Below, one piece after another: positions 14,944 through 27,800 of a stretch of 64,000 nt of DNA. This DNA comes from Chrysomallon squamiferum (lineage: Eukaryota; Mollusca; Gastropoda; Neomphalida; Peltospiridae). Every line of letters starts with the position of its first letter. Position 1 is the stretch's first letter. Under the pieces are notes generated by a model. It was not told the DNA's origin and did no database searches. It saw only the letters and a program-made list of their open reading frames with translations. Location of the stretch: assembly GCA_012295275.1 (NCBI GenBank), contig CM022665.1:48148564-48212563 (forward strand), given 5' to 3'. A program made the translations under genes and the position numbers.

Positions 14944-17330
14944 CTTACAGTGACTCAGTCAGTGTAGTAAATTAACCCATGACTGTCATGTTAACTTGAA
15001 ATAATGTTTTATGTTAAAACTGAAGCAGCAATTGTCATGTCATATAAAACATTTTCTGTTTTAAAAATATTTAACTAATATAGAGTCCAGAGTTGAATCC
15101 AGTTGTTTATTAACTGTTATAAATTATATGAAATGCATAATATAACAGTAATAATATCATCTTATCATAAAAATAACTTATTTATATATATCATCAGTGC
15201 TTTTTTTATTTATCATATAACATCTTACTATTTATGTTATCAATCATTTATCAATAATTTACTGGTTCTGCAGTATCTGTTATTTTAACATAAAATAACT
15301 TATTTATTTATACTATTAGTCTGTTATAACAACTTACTGGTTTAGCACTATCTATTACTATTGTCTTAACATAAACATTACTTATTTATTTATATTATTA
15401 GTCTGTTGTAACAACTTACTGGTTTAGCACTATCTATTACTATTGTCTTAACATAAACATTACTTATTTATTTATATTATTAGTCTGTTGTAACAACTTA
15501 CTGGTTTAGCACTATCTATTACTATTGTCTTAACATAAACATTACTTATTTATTTATATTATTAGTCTGTTATAATAACTTATTGGTTCAGCACTATCTA
15601 TTACTATTGTCTTAACATAAACATTACTTATTTATTTATACTATTAGTCTGTTGTAACAACTCACTGGTTCAGCAGCTGCTGCTGGTGTGGGTCCTGATG
15701 ATGCTGGTGCAGTAGTAGCTGCTGCTGCTTGTGGCACTGGCTGTGAAGATGCTGCTGATGTTGATGACGATGTGTCTGCTGTTGTACTGCTCTGTGCAAC
15801 TGTCACATTTTCCAAACCAGGTATTGATGACAGCTAATAAAAATCAAAAATAATAATTAAACAAAAACAATCAATAATTAATAACATTTACCAGATGTAT
15901 ATTCTATAACAAATACACTATAATTAAATCTACTGTAACAGATATATTATAACTGACGTATTAAAATCAGATATACTATAACTGATATATTAAAATCAGA
16001 TATACTATAACTGACGTATTAAAATCAGATATACTGTAACAGATACGTACTATAATCAGATATGCTATAATTGATATATTAATAACAGATATACTATAAT
16101 TTATATAGTAATATCAGATATATTAAACAGACAGATATACTACAATCAAGATATAAAAATACTGTTACATTTTCTGATAATCATTTTACAATTTCTCTAT
16201 AGCTTACAAACACAATTTTATCAATATACATTATATACAGTGACTTTTTTGTATTGTGAAAATTTTTAAATGATTAACTATAATTTTATTATACATCTTT
16301 AAACCTTTATGTTAAATCAATAATTTGTTTTTGTTTTTTGGGTTATTATGAAATGGAACACAGCTAGTGTGACATGGACAAAAGGCAAGCCTGAATACAT
16401 GTGTGTGTGTATTTTATTTTAAAAGCCATGAGAGCCAATAAGATGTCTCTATGCTTCAGTTTTTTGTTACACTATATATCATGTCTGACATCTAAAAATC
16501 TGAAAATATGAACAAAACAGTAGTTACCTCAGCCTCAAATATTCAAAATAACATTAATAAAAAAATAATATTAAATATCCAGCAATACACATGCTGCTGT
16601 TGTTGTTTTTTTAATATTTTTACTGGACTTTATAAATATTATCCGAAGCTGGAATTCATAAAACAGTAAGTCAAATGAAAACAAAATATTCTTAAAACTA
16701 CACTGGTATATTTTAAATGAATGGATTGCATCTCCCAGACATCTATTTAATACTAATAAATTATTTTGAAACATAGAAATAAACTTTCAACCTTGGCTTC
16801 AAGAACACTCATGGAAATCTCCAGTTGCTGTAGTCTGTTTGACATCAGCTCCAGCTTCTCCTCACAAACACAGGAGAATCGGTTGAGAAAGCTGGCTGTG
16901 TGACTGATGAAATGATTGATGAAGGCTATTGTTCTCTTCTGTTGTATTGCTTCAACCTAAAATGTTTGACAACTTAATTAATTTTCACTTTAATCTAAAA
17001 CATTATTATTATTATTATTATTATTTTAATATTGTAGAATTTTTCACCAGTTAGCACTAGCACATTTTATTTATTTATATATTTATTTTATTTTATTTTA
17101 TCTTACCCTGTGTACAAAAAGTTAGGTACCTGTGGAAAGTTTATGATGGGATTTTTCTATTATATTTATTGTTTGTTATTTATCCTTTCTTGAATAAATG
17201 TTGGTTATTTTATAAATAATAAATAACAGTAAGATTAAACTTAATGTTATTATTATTATTATCATTGGTAATTATGTACCCTAGTGTAGTCGATCCCAGG
17301 TCCTACTAAAGGTAAACCATCAGCATCCAT
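13193..17330 (-). CDS. WASHC3: WASH complex subunit 3 (CCDC53), six exons
   Basis: Exons: 17330-17280, 16956-16792, 15833-15666, 14873-14754, 13622-13558, 13322-13193; phases agree at every junction and give 232 residues (human about 194). The product is a small coiled-coil subunit of the WASH complex, which activates Arp2/3 on endosomes. Recognised parts in order: N-terminus MDADGLPLVGPGIDYTR; helical core VEAIQQKRTIAFINHF to CEEKLELMSNRLQQLE; SSIPGLENVTV; a low-complexity Ser/Ala/Pro linker; conserved DPRYSKFFKMLQVGVPQMAL and NKMLAEGLNPDLLE; acidic tail with DAPAPEDGES and repeated SDSDDFSD. The extra length comes from the linker, including a 12-Ala run coded by a GCT repeat in exon 4. It shares a bidirectional promoter with TNPO3. 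Introns 3 and 4 carry copies of adjoining exon junctions. Confidence 0.93.
13700..13925 (-). repeat. Three partial copies of the start of WASHC3 exon 5 in intron 4
   Basis: Reading the minus strand, the acceptor plus the first ~35 bp of exon 5 (real copy ends at 13629) recur at about 13707-13752, 13783-13820 and 13893-13922, separated by tacatatactactac-type DNA. The first copy keeps the AG acceptor and still reads GVPQMALRNKML before leaving frame; the others are shorter. Confidence 0.85.
14060..14306. repeat. ~42-bp minisatellite in WASHC3 intron 4
   Basis: Units combine gtgttcatgtctgcatgtgt with atgtatatgtgtatgtat, about five copies. Open frames across it are repeat-derived. Confidence 0.9.
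14836..14870 (-). repeat. WASHC3: Coding CAG/GCT repeat, poly-Ala in WASHC3 exon 4
   Basis: About twelve uninterrupted trinucleotides (GCT on the coding strand) encode Ala12 right after the exon 4 acceptor. Length polymorphism is likely in a pure run. Confidence 0.9.
15250..15665 (-). repeat. 82-bp array copying the WASHC3 exon 3 donor
   Basis: Each unit contains, on the minus strand, a version of the end of exon 3 plus its donor (gctgaacca|gtgagttgt). Copies sit near 15256, 15332, 15416, 15498 and 15580, with the real junction at 15665/15666. Four copies keep a GT (three as aaacca|gtaagttgtt); the one at 15580 has AT. Confidence 0.9.
15930..16145. repeat. Degenerate ~30-bp repeat in WASHC3 intron 2
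   Basis: Units like tcagatatactataactga recur about seven times just upstream of exon 3 on the minus strand. Confidence 0.75.
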
Positions 17331-17662
17331 GACAATTGTTTTACGCTACGAACAGGAAGACATAAGACTAAGTAGTAAGTTTCTAACGCGGGAGGTGGGG
17401 TTTTAATGAAGGTCAAGGTTATGTCAGATTCGCACCGATACTTAAAAATAAATAAAAAATACACATAATATTAGCATCATCTTTCAAACGACAGATAAAT
17501 ACTAACAGTAACGATGTGAATATTTGATAGTTGTTAAAAGGGTTTTAGATTTTAATAATTTTTTTATATTTTTCTCGTAACTGCTCCCGACACTACTTCC
17601 GGTAATCTAGGTTTTGCAAAAATTTTATGAATGGTAACTTTATAATCTTCAAAAAATAAACA
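17331..17662. promoter_or_regulatory. Bidirectional CpG-rich promoter of WASHC3 and TNPO3 with ETS site
   Basis: The two start codons are 332 bp apart and divergent. About twelve CpGs lie here while the flanking introns have almost none. ACTTCCGGT at 17595-17603 is a strong ETS-family (GABPA/ELK type) core, ACCGGAAGT on the other strand, typical of housekeeping bidirectional promoters. No TATA box was recognised. Start sites cannot be set from sequence. Confidence 0.72.
17627..17659 (+). other. Upstream ORF in the TNPO3 5' leader
   Basis: ATG at 17627 opens a 10-codon frame (MNGNFIIFKK) ending at TAA 17657-17659, three bases before the TNPO3 ATG. A second ATG (17631) opens an even shorter overlapping frame. 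They matter only if transcription starts upstream of 17627. Confidence 0.4.
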
Positions 17663-18783
17663 ATGGAACAAATTCCTTCTTTAGAAACAGTTACGCAAGC
17701 ACTACAAGCTTTATATAATAATCCTGATGTTGTGGGAAAAGAAAAGGCGTCAGTTTGGCTTGGTGAACTCCAAAAATCGGTATGTATGGTAGTCTCATGG
17801 AGGGTGGCATTTAAAAAAAAACTTTACTTAATGAGTTAACCATTTATCATTAGTATTTAAATTTCTGCATATACCATTTCCAGAACTACTTATTTAGTAA
17901 AAATACCCAATTTTCTGCCTCATATTTTATAAAATGATATTCGTAACATGTTTTGTTATCAGCTCTAGCTTTATATCCAAATTTCTTAAAATAAAACTAA
18001 GGGAAAAAAAAGAATAAAAAAAAAAAAAAAAAAAAAAAGAAGGAAGAAGAAAGAAAAAGAAAAGAAACAAGAAATAATTGAATACCTAATTTATCCCAAT
18101 GGTTTAAATAGGTGAATACATTATCATTTCATTTTTAATTTATTTTAAATATTTCTGGAATAAATCCATAATTCATGTGTAAAAAGATAATTTAACTCAA
18201 ACTAGGCTAAAAAATGTACACACTATATCTCATCAAGTAATCCTTTCAAATTATAAAATACAGTGATTAAAAAAGAAAAAAAGAGATGATTTTGGATCAT
18301 AAGTGCTACTTTTTCACATTCAAGAATGATGTTTGGATATTTAGAAAAGTAAACAATGATCTCATAATTCTTTGTTCAGCCTCAGCCATTGGTGTCTGTG
18401 TATTCAGTATTTATCACTTGTAAAACAAACCAGTAGTCAGGTTTAAAATGGGATTGTTATTGTTGTTAGCCAGTGCTTGCAGTTATTATTCAATTATGCT
18501 GTGTCATATTTTGCATTAAATAAATAAATAAATATTAAATAAATAATTTGTTTAACCAGTGATAAAATTATGAATGTGATATTTTTAAAAAATCAGTGTG
18601 ACAGTGTAAAGTTCAGACCAGGCACTGTTTCACTTTATATTAAATTTTGAAAAAGTTCTTTAAAAAGTGTAAGAAAAAAAAAATGTTTAGTTTATTACTG
18701 CTAGTAGAGAATGAATTTTTTTTTCCAAATCACTGTCAGAAGATAAGTAGTTAGGACACTTCTGCAATACATACTTTTTTTTT

Positions 18784-18818
<35 letters not shown>

Positions 18819-18822
18819 TTTT

Positions 18823-18853
<31 letters not shown>

Positions 18854-21800
18854 TTTTTTTTTTTTTTTAATTATGGTTTACTGTTATTTTGCAGTGGATC
18901 ATAGATAGCTATTCATTTATTCTACTGCTGCAGGCACATTAATACTAACTCAACAAAAACATAAAAATATATTTTAATGACTGCAGTTCTATAATCACAT
19001 ATAAAACAATTATTGGCAATTAAACTGAATTAATTTCTTAGCAACCCACTGACTAACTGTAATAACAAGTCTTTGTTATATTTCCACATTTTAAAAACTT
19101 TGTAATAATGTGCTAACATAAATGACATGTATTATCATCATGCAAGTGGTTTTTAACATGTAAAAAAGATAATAAATTAGACAGGTTAATTTGTAGTTTC
19201 TCATAAAAAAAAAAACCTAAAACAAAACCTGTTGCTGTAATTTAGAACTACAATAAACTCATGTTAATGATATTAAATTACAAATAGTTCAATTTTAAAA
19301 TAAACTATTCTTAACACTTCTGAAAAGCATGTCATAACTAGCAATAATAAATATAGTGTACTTTATATTACCTTTTAGTATGTAGAGTTTTAATTACAGT
19401 TTGCAATAATACATATAGTGTACTTTATATTACCTTTTAGTATGTAGTGTTTTAATTACAGTTAGCAATAATACATATGGTGTACTTTATATCACCTTTT
19501 AGTATTTAGTGTTTAAATTATATATAGTGTACTTTATATTACCTTTTAGTATTTAGTATTTTAGTGTTCTATGTTCAATTATATTTTTGTTGTTACAGTT
19601 TGTAAATAAAGTTCATCATAAAGTGATATGAGTATGGGAGGAAATCCCAATGTTATTGTGCTAAATAAAAAAAATCTGACAAACAGAATCCTATATTTTT
19701 GGTTTGTTCATGAACAGAATAAAAATGATTTAAAATAAAATGTTTTCTTCAGGTGTTTGCGTGGCAGATTGCAGATCAGCTGCTCAGACTGAACCAGAGT
19801 CTGGAGTCGTGTTACTTTGCAGCTCAGACCATGCGCACAAAGGTTAGAATGTGAAATTTTGTGTGTTTCTTATTTAAAATACAAAACAGAACAAATGTCA
19901 CTCAGTGAAGTCTTCAGTCTACTTGTAATGTAATCTGAGACCAATAGGAAATCATTATTTCAATTTAAAAGATTAATGTTTGTTAAATAATGAACTTAAT
20001 TATGATTACTGTAGTATCAGAAGCATACAAAATTTCTTCTGGCATCTGTTAGCTTATGTCCACAGCAGATAACTTGTATACAAAATATCTCAGTATATTG
20101 TAATTATTAATAAAATTAAATTAAATGTCTGTACAGTGTGTAACTAAGTCTTTCTTAACACTAAGCCTGAAAGTAATGTGACAACTGTCACACTAAATAA
20201 TTACAACAAACAAATAAGAATAATTCCTTAATACTGTTAATTCTAAATTTGTTATTTGATTTCTCAGTTTAAAGGAAGTGTTGTGACTGTAGAACAGTTT
20301 TAAATAGAAATTTGGTTTTTGTATTTTGTATCATTAACAGATTTTTTCTTTAAAATTGATTTCTCTGATTCCTCTGTTATGTTACTTCAGGGTGACATTG
20401 CATGTTACATGTGTGATTCAAACACTTCCTTGCAGTGATTATAAACAACTGGAGAATATATAAATGTTACTGTGGTTACATTTCTGTTTCAGATTCAGTA
20501 CGCCTTCCATGAATTACCACAAACATCACATCAGGTATTTATCAGTTTTGTGACTTTTAACTTCCATTTCATAAATATTTCTTTACTCTGGTATTATCTC
20601 ATAACAGTATTAATTTATTTGTAATTTTATATTTCTTAAAGTATTAATTCAGTAAAGTTTTTTTTCTGTTAATCTAGCTATGATATTTTCTGACAGCTAA
20701 AAAAATTATGTCCTGATTGTACAATGCCTAAAAGCAAATGTTAGAAAGATATTTTATTTGTTTTTTCAGTCTCTGCGAGATTCACTTCTAGAGCATGCTG
20801 GGAAAATTAACCCAGAAACCCCACCGGTCATAATAACTCAGGTATTTACTAAATAAACATAACCATTAATAATTAATCATTCTGAAAAACACATGCTGTT
20901 AATAAGAAAAATACTACTGATATCAAATATACAGATTATTGTAAGTCCTGTATAATAAACTAAATAATAGTTTAAAATTGATCATTCTGAAATCCAGAAC
21001 TAAGGTTTCTGTTTAGAAAGTAATACTTTTATATTTGATTTAGACATCAGATATTTAGAGATAGATATCTCTTGTATAACAGTGGAGTTGACAATATTTC
21101 GTTTATATTTAATCTACATATGTGTTAAGTGTTTATTACATGAAGTATATAACAGTAAAGTTGAGAATATTAGATTTATACTACACATGAAGTATATGTT
21201 ATATAACAGTAAAGTAGAGAATATTAGATTTATACTACAAGTGAAGTATATGTAACGGTTGAAATATATTAGCTTTATACTTAATGTGAAGTACAGGTTG
21301 AAGTATATTAGATTTATACTTCAGGTGAAGTACATGTTGAAGTATATCAGATTTATACTTCAGGTGAAGTACAGGTTGAAGTACGTTAGATTTATACTTC
21401 AAGTGAAGTACATGTTGAAGTATATCAGATTTATACTTCAGGTGAAGTACAGGTTGAAGTATATTTGTGTTTCAGCTCAGTCTTGCTCTGGCTGATCTTG
21501 CTCTGCAGATGGCGACGTGGAAAGGAGCTGTAGGGGATCTCATGTCAAAGTAAGGGTCATAGGTCAAAGGTCACAGAACTGATAATTCTGTGTGCTGTTC
21601 CCATTCCGACTAGTTCCCAGGAACTGACTGTGAAAAATCAAGATGAGTGTTTTGTTTGTGTGTGGATGATCTGCCTGCAGCCAGACATTTCTTAAAGAGT
21701 AGCTTATTTACACAGAAACTGATGCTGGAAATTGCACTTAACTGAACATAGACTAGATATTTTGATTCATGTATACCCCACCAGTGTGTACTTTGATACA

Positions 21801-24800
21801 TCTCTGCTTCAGTTTTCAGGCAGCTTGGGTACTTTTAAAATTTCAATATGTAATGAAAATAAAGTAAGTTAAAACAGTAAATAAAAATAATAATGTAGAA
21901 ATCTTGTGCCTTTTAGAAAATACTAAATTTAACAACAAGAAGATTTCCTATATTGTTATTTGTTTTTCAGGTTTGGTACAAATGCAGAACATCTACAATT
22001 TCTGCTCGAAGTTCTCACTGTGATGCCCGAAGAGGTAATCATTTAAATTATCTCTTTTTTTTTTTAAAGATTTAACTTAAAATAACTAAATATACTTTAA
22101 CTATAAACATGGGGAATTGATTTTATACATTTATTTGTTACTTGGATGTTTTCATTTTGTAGATAAACAGCAGATCTCTGAGGCTGGGAGCTAACAGAAG
22201 ACTTGAGGTGACAGAGGAACTGAGACAAGCCTGTCCTGTTGTACTGCAACTGCTGGTTAATTACATTTTTATTTATCTTTTTAACTGTTCTTATTTTTAT
22301 CAAACATTCATCACTTCTTAATCATAACTGATCTTAAACATAAAATATACATTAACATTATTTTTTCTGTACTCAACGTAAACAATTGAATGTTTCTGTA
22401 TCCACTGAATGTTTTGCTGTATGAGATTGTTTCTGTATTTTCTGTACTATATATTAAAAATATTTCTATAATATGAAAATTTATGTTTATATATAAAATG
22501 TTTTCATAAAGGTGAATGTTTCTGTTTTGTTTTTTCTGTATTACATATTAAAAATATTTTTATAAAAAAATGTATGTAAATGTAGTGATTTAAAATTATT
22601 TTAGTATGAAGGAGGTGCTGTATTACATATTAAAAATATTTTTATAAAAATGTATGTTAATGTAGTAATTTAAAATTACGCTGGTTTGAAGGAGGCATGT
22701 TTGGAGTCGTGTGATGGAAATGATCGCATCCAGGCGAAGGTTTTCCGAGTTCTCGCCAGCTGGTTCAGTGTTGCTGTCATCCCTCAGGAGCACATCGTCA
22801 ACACCAAACTGATGCAGGCTCCATTCCAGGCCTTGGTGAGTTTTATATCTGTTAACACAAACAGCAAGTTCACTTGTCTTATTTACTATAGAAACACCAC
22901 AGTTCACTTGTCTTATTTACTATAGAAACACTACAGTTCACTTGTCTTATTTACTATAGAAACACTACAGTTCACTTGTCTTATTTACTATAGAAACACT
23001 ACATTTCACTTGTCTTATTTACTATAGAAACACCAAAGCTTTTCACAGCATTTTACAATAAAAATTACAGTTCATCTTGTTTTTTACTATTACAGTTCAC
23101 TTGTTTATTTATAAAAACATTATCCAACACTCTGTTATCAATATATCTGATAAAATTACTAGTCTAAAACACAAACAAAAGTTCATCTTAACTAACACTT
23201 TTCAGATATCTTGATTCTTTTTTCATATATCTGAGATGTTAATACTAGTCTAAAACACAAACAACAAGTTCATGTCTTTTTATTATAAAAACACTAATTC
23301 TTTCATATAATTTACAATAATTTTCTTTCATATATCTTGTTTATTTTTAGTTATGTTAATATTTAAAACACATTTGATATTATTTTATTTATTATAAAAA
23401 AAGACCACAGATTTTCAGATTTTACAATAATTTTGATATATCTTGTTTATTTTTAGTGATATGTTATCACTAAAACACACTGTTATAACTGCTTTATTTT
23501 GATATAAAACATTTCAGAGCATTTTTGATAATAATTAATATATCTTGTTTTCATTTACTGTTATATAAATACATTTCCAACAGAATGTCCCAATAGCTTA
23601 ACATTATTAAATATCTTAAAAACTGTCAGATATCTTGACTCTTTTTTACTGAGACGTGGATGTATTTTATATAAACACTAATTCTGATAAAATATTAATT
23701 TTGATATATTACTGATTTGATAGATTACTAATTTTGATATAACATTAGTTTTGATATATTACTAATTTTGATTTTTGTTTCTACAGGCCACCAGAGAATT
23801 TAAACTGTTTTTAATATCTAAGTTTTCTGTTTATGTATGTTTTTGTCGATTTAAACTGTTTAAAAATATATATACATTTTTTAAATATACATTAGTTTTT
23901 GTTGATTCAAACTGATTTTTAAATATGTATATAAGTTTTTATTTTATTTAGATTGATGTTTAAATGTATATAAATTTTTGTCGATTTAGATTTTTGAATA
24001 CATAGGAAATAATTACAATCTTTGCAACCATTCACATAATTGTAACATTACCCATACTTTTACAAATTGTTATTTGAAGGACATTTTACTGAAGTATCTG
24101 ATGATACTAAACAAAGAGAAATGAGAATGTTTTTAAAACTATTTCTTCAGGATTTGGACAAGCAGAGAATGTTAGCTCAGATTTTGTTTGATGGTGTCCA
24201 GACACTTCCAGATGCTTATCACTGGTCTGTGGCAGACGAAGACTCGGATAAGTAAGTGTCTTATCATAAGTAGTCTTATTACTATATCAAATGTGACAAA
24301 TGATAAGTGTCTTATCATAAGTATTCTTATTAACTACATCAAATGTGATAAATGATATATGTTATGATAAGTATTCTTATTAACTACATCAAATGACAAA
24401 TGATAAATCATAAGTGTGTCTTATCATAAGTATTCAGTGAAAATGATATATCAGTAAAACGTATAAAATGTATACAATAATAAATAAATTCTCTAATGAA
24501 AATTTTGATAATTAAGTGCCTTATCATAAGTATTCTTATTAAATACATCAAATGTGTAAAATGTATAGAATAATAAATAAATTCTAATGAAAATTTTGAT
24601 AACTAAGTGCCTTATCATAAGTATTCTTATTAAATTTATCACATTTGTAAAATGTATCCCATAAGAAATACTGTAATGAAGATTTTGATGAGTACCTGTA
24701 TTATAAAATACTTTTATTAAATACAGCAAATGTGTAAAATGTACACCAAAATAAATAAATACACTAAATTCTAATGCAGATTCTGATAATTAAGTGTAAT

Positions 24801-27800
24801 ATCATAATTATTATTATTAAATGCACTAAATGTATAAATGTAAATTTCCATAGTAAATAAATACAGCATCATGTGACAGCTGATTTCTAATGTAACAAAT
24901 AAATATTTATAATGATTTGGAGAGATATGAAAAACACAGTGAATTATTAGTAGTGTTAGTTTTAAGTTCAGTTTGTTAATTTTGTTTTTTTGTTTCAGGT
25001 CAGTTAATTACTGTAGAGTGTTCACTGAGATGGCTGAGTCATTCTTAGATGAAATCATGAATCATCCGAACCAAGTAAGTCAAATATTTATTAAGTAAGT
25101 GAAACATTTATTTTTCTGTTTTTATTTAATAACTAAACGGATGTTACCTGTATTTTTCTGTTTTTATTTAATAACTAAACGGATGTTACCTGTATTTTTC
25201 TGTTTTTATTTAATAACCAAATGGATGTTACCTGTATTTTTCTGTTTTTATTTAATAACTAAAGGGATGTTACCTGTATTTTTCTTGTTTTATTTAATAA
25301 CTAAATGGATGTTACCTGAATTTTTCTTGTTTTTATTTAATAACTAAATGGATGTTACCTGTATTTTTCTGTTTTTATTTAATTTCAGGGTTTAGGGGCG
25401 TTTTCCACTCTGGAACATTTGCTGACTTGTGTGGGTCACTACTTGTATGAGGTGAGTAACAGTTTCTGAAGTGCATTACAAATTGGTCTTGTTCACAGAC
25501 TTTAGTTTTAAACAGTACTGACTGATATAAATTTTAGAATTGTAAATAAATAAGTATTTTGGCCTTGTTAACCCACTTTATTTTTACACAACACTGACTG
25601 ATACAAACTGTAAGTAAATAAAAATGTTGTTTCTGAAGTGCATTACAAATTGGCCTTGTTAACCCATTTTATTTTAAAACAGCACTGACAGATACAAACT
25701 GTAAGTAAATAAATATTTTAGCCTTGTTAACACACTTTAGTTTTACATACTGATATATACTGTAAGTAAATAAAAATGTTGTTTAAACACACTTTATTTT
25801 TACACAGCACTGACAGATACAAACTGTAAGTAAATAAGTATTTTGGTCTTGTTAACAGACTTCAGGTTTACATACTGATATAAACTGTAAGTAAATGAGT
25901 GTTTTGTTTCTGCAGGTGGCTGAGATCACGTTTAACTTCTGGTATCGCCTGTCAGAAGACCTGTATCAGCGAGACCTCAAAGAGTACAACGAGATTTACC
26001 GTCCGTACATCCAGCGTCTGATTGTCGCACTCAGCCAGCACTGCCAGATGGACCCCGACCACGTCAGTTGTCTCCCCTTCTTTGTCTCCATTATTTTATC
26101 ATTTAGTCTCTTGTTATGAAGGATGGTGTATTGTGTGTTAGAAGATAGTGTATTGTTTGTTACACAAGAATATTTTCAGTTGACTGTGTACAGTTAATAT
26201 TTTATGATGGTGTATGTGTGTTGCATGTTTTAGTGTGATGCATATTTGTGTGTTTTATATTTGAGGATGTTTCAGTGTGTTTGGATATTTTATCTTTTAA
26301 GGTGTATGTATATATATTGTGTGTTTCAATGTGTTGTGTATTTCAGGATGGTGTATATTGTGTGTTTCAGTGTGTTTGTATATTTCAGGATGGTTTTGTA
26401 TATATTGTTTATTTCAGTGTGTTTGTCTTTCAGATGGTGTATGATAAAAGATGTTGTCTTCATATGTATTTCGGGGTGTATGTCTATATTGTGTTTTCTC
26501 TGTGTTTGTTTATTTCAGGATGGTTTATGTGTATATACTTTTCAGTGTATATATTATGTAACTTCATCTGGTGTATGTATATATTAAAGTTCACTGTGTT
26601 TGTCTATTTCAGTTGGTGTATGTGTATGTATTGTGTATTTCAGGATGGTTTGTAACTTTGAAACTTCATCTGGTGTATGTGTCAGTATTGTGTATTTCAC
26701 ATGGTGTATCTGTCTATCAGTTCAGGATGGTGTATGTACTATATTTGTAACTTTGTAATATATTCATCTGTTTGTGTATTTCAGGATGGTGTATGTATAT
26801 GTCTTTCAGTTTTGAGATATTTCTATGGAGTTTGATGAACAGGAGATTTTGAAACTTCATCTGTACTCTGAGCTGATAAAAGATGTTGTCTTCATCTCAT
26901 CTACCAGTTCAGGTCAGTTTGCTGACTTTGTAACTTTGAAACTTCATCTGAACTCCATACTAAACACATCTGTCTGTTTTCTAGTCTAGTTATCACAGAC
27001 TGTAATATGTGCTTGACAACATACTTGCAATAGATGACATTTTGATGCCACTGAATTAAAAAAAAAAAATAACAAAACAATATATCTAACACCTGATATC
27101 TGTTCACAGATAGATGGTTTTATTGTCAGTTTTCCTTTTTTGTAAAAAGAGTTATTAATTAGCAGCATTAACATTTAGATTTTCATTTGTAAATGATTTT
27201 ATAAATAAATTCCCTTTTTATTTATTTTTTATTTATTTTATAATAGTGTTTCTCTCTCTCTCTCTCTCTGTATCTGTATATATATATATATATATGTTAG
27301 TATTTAAAGTTATATTTTTTAAATAAAGAAGAGTTGTTTTTTTCACAGATGTTTGAAAATCTAAAGAGTCAGTCGTCTGTGACATCATGGGAGGTTTCTG
27401 AAGCGTCACTCTTCATCATGAGTGCTGTCGCCAAAAATATCTTACCGTCAGTCTCTTATTTTTTTATTATTATACTTTTATCCTCTGTCTTCCTATAATG
27501 ATTAGCTAAACTCTTTTAATCTTTAGTAAAATGTCTCTAGCTATCAGTTTATGTGATTGGGTTTTGAGGTTTTTTTTATTGTTTTTTTAATTTAACTATA
27601 AGAATTGTCTTTAAATTAAAAACCAGTGAGTAATTTTACCTTCACCTTTTATTAGCAAAGTTTCTTCTCCCTAAACCAATGAATGAAAAAAATTTCATGG
27701 ATATTAATAAATATTTCTCTGTGTATATTAACCCATTAAAAAAAATTTAAAAATTAAAAATAACACAATCACTTTTGAATCGATGTTGAACAACAACACA

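Noticed and set aside
24067-24150. Upstream extension of the TNPO3 24151 exon as open frame
   Set aside because: A strong acceptor (atttcttcag) at 24150 and the family alignment place the exon start at 24151; the upstream residues do not match the expected missing segment.
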